Below are positions 16,981 through 20,686 of a stretch of DNA of 20,686 bases, in pieces. Position numbers and translations under genes: made by a program. The notes below the pieces were generated by a model. The model had not been told where the DNA came from, did no database searches, and saw only the letters and a list, made by a program, of their open reading frames with translations. Position 1 is the stretch's first letter. Every line of letters starts with the position of its first letter. Origin of the DNA: Cudoniella acicularis (Eukaryota > Ascomycota > Leotiomycetes > Helotiales > Helotiaceae); the NCBI GenBank assembly GCA_013054445.1, contig JAAMPI010001044.1:1-20686 (forward strand), written 5' to 3'.

Positions 16981-17790
16981 GGCGAGGGGTTGAATCGATA
17001 ACAAAGCGCCTCGAGGCGCAACAAGATAGCGGTGTCTATGATGTTGGGTGGTGTGGAGTGGAAAAGCAAGTGTGGAAATTTGGAATGATGGCACGAACTT
17101 CACGGTCGGGACACCTTGAGGTCGAAGGAGGCTTCTCGGCGCAGCAACTTAGCGACATTGTCATGATCCTTGTTCAGGTACCGATCACACGTGATTTCTG
17201 TTTTGGATTGACCTAGAAACGATCGAGGGGTGCTTTACCTTGCTTGAACTTTGGTGATAAAGTGAATAAAGTGAAGAGTGTATAGAGCAGAATGAAGATG
17301 AAAGAGCATGAATTTTCTCCTAGGGGTTGCATATTTTAAAGCTCTATCGGGATGGCTTCCTATAAAAGATATAGCTGGGATATAATGAATCTGATTACCG
17401 TCTGTAAATACAGAATAAACCCAACAAACACGTTCCTCCCTTACATTTTGAAAATTGAGATTGATGGTGAGCCTAAAGACTCTAAACAAACTGAACAAAG
17501 TGAAGTCTTAAATAAAGAATATCCTCATGATGCTCCCATCGCAAGCTACAGCACGGGCCGCCCCTTTTCTGCCAGATCTGCGCTAAGCCCTTTCCAGCAT
17601 GTGCTCATCATCGAGTATGTAGGTTCGCGAACACGAACGGGATCTCGAAATCCGAGTGAGGCCATCTGCCAAATGCCTGCAATCCGCATCTAGACTCTTG
17701 TGCTCCATGAAAGCCTGCCTTAAAGCCTCATTGATGGGCGCTTCTATTCACTTTATCCACCACTTCTATTGACATCTTTATGACCTCAAG
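16981..17790. promoter_or_regulatory. Divergent intergenic region between ATG27 and ERG24
   Basis: About 810 bp separate the two start codons and must hold both promoters. A CACGTG palindrome is at 17188-17193, a possible site for bHLH factors such as SREBP-type sterol regulators (inference). A 113-codon plus-strand frame (17352-17693) has no recognisable domain and would lie in the ERG24 promoter or leader; I do not call it a gene. Confidence 0.5.
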
Positions 17791-19388
17791 ATGTCTTCGA
17801 AATCCTCCAAGAACGCGGTAGCCAAGCCTGCAGCTGTGCAACCGCATGGCTATGAATTTGGGGGACCGTAAGTCAACAGCACAAACTTTTGGAGTTATGC
17901 TAATTTTCTTTAGACTCGGCGCATTTGGCATCTCGTTCGGACTTCCTCTTGCCTGTTACCTTGCGACATTCCTTTGCAACGATATTTCTGGTTGCCCAGT
18001 CCCTTCTGCGCTGTCCCCTTCGACCTTGACAATCGAGAAACTTAAGCAAGATATTGGATGGCCCGCAAGTGGAGTATCGGGTTTGGCAAGTTGGGATGCC
18101 ACGGCAAAGACGTTGGGATATTATTTTCTCTCTCTTGTGCTACACCGACTATTGCCAGGAGAAGAGGTTGAGGGAGTAGAGCTTTCATCAGGAGGAAAGC
18201 TCAAGTACAAATTCAACAGTATGCGCTTTCGCAGATATTTTGGGAACCAGAGGCTAATTTGGCAAAGCATGGAACTCCTCAATGGTCACCCTCTCTATTC
18301 TTGCAGCTGGAACTGCTGCCCAAGGAGCTGATTTCCCCGTCTGGACTTACATCTACGATAATTTCCTCCAAATCCTTACCGCCAACATCCTGATCGCATA
18401 CAGTATTGCAATATTTGTGTATGTCCGCAGCTTCAGCGTAAAGCCAGGCAATGCGGAACGTCGAGAGCTGGCAGCAGGTGGACATTCAGGGAACATGTTA
18501 TACGATTGGTTTATTGGACGGGAGCTCAATCCTCGTGTTACAATCCCCTTATTTGGCGAAATTGACCTTAAGGAGTGGTGCGAATTACGTCCTGGAATGT
18601 TGGGATGGATCGTTTTGAACTTCACATTCGTGGCACACCAATACAAGACCTACGGTTATGTTACCGACAGCATTGGCTTGATCACCGCATTCCAAACCCT
18701 TTACGTCCTTGATTCATGGTGGATGGAGTCAGCAATTCTTACAACAATGGACATTACAACTGATGGATTTGGTTTTATGCTCGCATTTGGAGATCTTGTC
18801 TGGGTTCCCTTCATCTACAGCATGCAAGCTCGATATCTCGCCGTATACCCCCTTTCACTCGGTGTCGCCGGCACAGTGCAAGTCCTTGCCGTCCTTGCAA
18901 CCGGATACTACATCTTCCGCAGTGCAAACAATGAGAAGAATCGCTTCCGTACCAACCCTCAAGATCCACGCATCGCACACCTCAAATACATCGAGACGAA
19001 ATCGGGCTCCAAACTCCTGATCTCCGGCTGGTGGGGCGTATGCCGACACGTCAACTACCTAGGCGACTGGATCCAAGCATGGGCATACTGCCTTCCCACA
19101 GGAATGGCCGGCTACCTCGTTCAACACAGCTCCATCACTCCCACATCCGGACAATCAGCAGCCGACAAATCATTCGTGTACACAGGACCTACAGGCTTCA
19201 CAGAGATTGTGCAAGGCGCTGCTAAGGGCTGGGGAATGATATTCACATACTTTTACCTGATTTACTTTGCGATCTTGCTCATTCACCGTGAGAGAAGAGA
19301 TGAAGAGAAGTGCATTCGGAAGTATGGTGCTGATTGGAAGAGGTATACAGATATTGTAAAGTATAGGTTGATTCCTGGGATTTACTAG
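17791..19388 (+). CDS. ERG24: Delta(14)-sterol reductase (C-14 sterol reductase)
   Basis: Three exons: 17791-17867, 17914-18218 and 18268-19388. Introns are 46 nt (GTAAGT...GCTAAT...TTTAG) and 49 nt (GTATGC...GCTAAT...CAAAG). The product is 500 aa, a normal length. The enzyme sits in the ER membrane and uses NADPH to reduce the C14-C15 double bond left by Cyp51 in ergosterol synthesis; it is a target of morpholine fungicides. Seen: N-terminal EFGGPLGAFGISFGLP; GADFPVWTYIYDNF; the ERG4/ERG24 signature GFMLAFGDLVWVPFIYS (about 296-312); SGWWGVCRHVNYLGDW (about 381-395), part of the NADPH/sterol-binding region; and the C-terminal signature KYGADWKRYTDIVKYRLIPGIY-type end (479-500). Many hydrophobic helices are present. 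The ATG at 17791 fits the family N-terminus. A frame starting at ATG 18282 is only the third exon. Confidence 0.96.
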
Positions 19389-20686
19389 ACAGGACAGGAC
19401 TGGGCGGTGGATTTGTCTCGAGGGCAACGGAAAAGAGATTTGGAGCATATCTCATCATGAAATTGCATTGCATTGCAGCTCATTGCTGGACTGGGCGGGG
19501 TAATGGTTGCATATATCAGCAGGAGAGGCTATAAGGCTTGCCATGTACATGTACGAAATTCCCAACAAAATAATTAACGTCTTCAAATCTGCAAGGATCT
19601 CTCTCACGCAGACATGCACTACAAACAGCCAATAGCGTTAAGTAGCAACTCCAGTGATTTAAACACCTCGAATTTACAATCTTCATTTCACTTACTTCCC
19701 TGGCTAAACAAAAAATAGCATTCACCACCCACCAATTACGCAAAAGGGGAATCACAAGCCAACCCCTCCATTCCAATTTCCACAATTAGTAACTCACAAA
19801 AAACTTCCATATCAATTTAAGCTCGTTAGACTTTTTGGCTTGAATGGCAGAGGGGTATGGAACATGATTTGGGAAATGAACTGGACACTTGGGAGAGGCC
19901 GAAGTGCTGAGGTTGAGGTGGCGGGGAGGAGGGGTTGTGGAAGGAGGGAGGGTAAGGATTTAAATTGGAAAGTGGGGTGGAGAATAGGAGAAAAGGGAAG
20001 TTGGGATGGAGGGGGGTATGAGGGGTTGCGAGGGGAGAAGTTACTGTCAGGTATTTTCTTGCTGTCAAACACTCACTTGCTTACTCTCACTCACCCTCCC
20101 ACCCCAAAATCTCGATCCCCCCTCCGAAAGCACCTTCAGAACTCCAAAATTCTTTTTCTACATCGCGTGGAAGAGGGTCAAAAAAAGTAGTGCAGGTTTA
20201 CAAGAGCTTGGACAAGATTGGGCTTGCCTCGGAATCTGACGAATCTGGTATGGTGTTCACTTTGTGCTATGTTTCATTGAACTGAGTGGGTTGTGTGGGT
20301 AGCCACGCTGGTGTTGGTTGTTTATTGTTGATTGGTTGGGAGGGTTGGATTTTATACAGGGCCTTAGGGGTTTGAATGGGAGAGTGAAAATGATTCACGA
20401 ACATGAAATAATTTCCTCTTTTGGTAATTTGACTTTATACCCAGGAACTGATTGGATTTAAATAGTGAAAGAAACTGACTCGTTATAAAGTCCTGAGTAA
20501 AAAATATGAACCACGACTGTGGAGGTAGTGGAGAGAAAATACCTTACGAAAGAGAAAGCATCGACGAGGTATGATGTGTTAGTGGTGGGGGGTAGGTTTC
20601 GAGCATGATGTGTATAGAGAGAAACGGGCTATTGGTAAAGGTAGGTGGCTTTTTTATACGTTTTGGATTTCTGGTTTTGGGAGTAG
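19389..20686. other. Downstream interval without a supported gene
   Basis: It contains ATTGCATTGCA-type short repeats just after ERG24, a purine-rich tract (about 19910-20040), a C-rich tract (20075-20135) and two minus-strand TATAAAA boxes (20356-20350 and 20658-20652) that could serve a minus-strand transcript. A minus-strand ATG at 20606 gives only 20 codons before a stop near a possible donor. Frames at 19812-20190 on both strands are low complexity. Confidence 0.45.

Noticed and set aside
17352..17693. 113-codon plus-strand frame before ERG24
   Set aside because: No domain, no splice partner and it overlaps the ERG24 promoter/leader; could at most be an upstream ORF.
18282..19388. Start of ERG24 at ATG 18282
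   Set aside because: Two short introns upstream join in phase to give the family N-terminus from ATG 17791.
19840..20190. 116-codon plus-strand frame downstream of ERG24
   Set aside because: Gly/Arg/Trp-rich translation of a purine-rich tract, with equally long frames on the other strand; typical chance ORF.
1..20686. tRNA, rRNA or CRISPR features
   Set aside because: No cloverleaf with A/B boxes, no rRNA-like conserved blocks and no regularly spaced direct repeats with unique spacers were seen by eye.

Overview
The window looks like nuclear DNA of a filamentous ascomycete, most likely a Leotiomycete (Helotiales-type); that placement is inference from family resemblance. Genes have short introns (46-89 nt, one of 504 nt) with GTRAGT-like donors and RCTRAY-like branch points. 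The recognisable families are typical of Pezizomycotina: HET, DUF7702-like membrane protein, Zn2Cys6 factor, Atg27 and Erg24.

Left part (1-~2370): the 5' end of a Ty3/gypsy LTR retrotransposon on the minus strand, running off the left edge. It has an intact 404-aa gag, the start of pol (retropepsin) in the -1 frame, and a probable LTR with TATA box, an 18-bp tandem repeat and palindromes. The gag/pol junction carries what looks like a complete programmed -1 frameshift signal: slippery heptamer, 6-nt spacer and a foldable H-type pseudoknot that contains the gag stop.

Middle (3.6-12.4 kb): an accessory, decaying block. It holds a three-exon hypothetical gene (3698-4579, minus), a Zn2Cys6 transcription factor broken by a frameshift and a nonsense codon (5100-6935, minus), a headless ferric-reductase C-terminus abutting it (6826-7188, plus), an unrecognised 289-codon gene with two in-frame stops (8208-9137, minus), a shortened DUF7702-like membrane protein (9930-10567, minus), and a HET protein whose two ends survive but whose HET domain is missing (11609-12333, minus). 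From 12.4 to 15.4 kb there is no protein gene I can support, but three TATAAAAG boxes next to polypyrimidine tracts suggest non-coding transcription.

Right part (15.5-19.4 kb): two intact housekeeping genes transcribed divergently from an ~810-bp shared interval. ATG27 (minus, 3 exons, 316 aa) encodes an autophagy/trafficking membrane protein. ERG24 (plus, 3 exons, 500 aa) encodes the delta-14 sterol reductase of ergosterol synthesis. The last 1.3 kb has no supported gene. The contrast between the broken accessory block and the intact pair is the main organisational feature.
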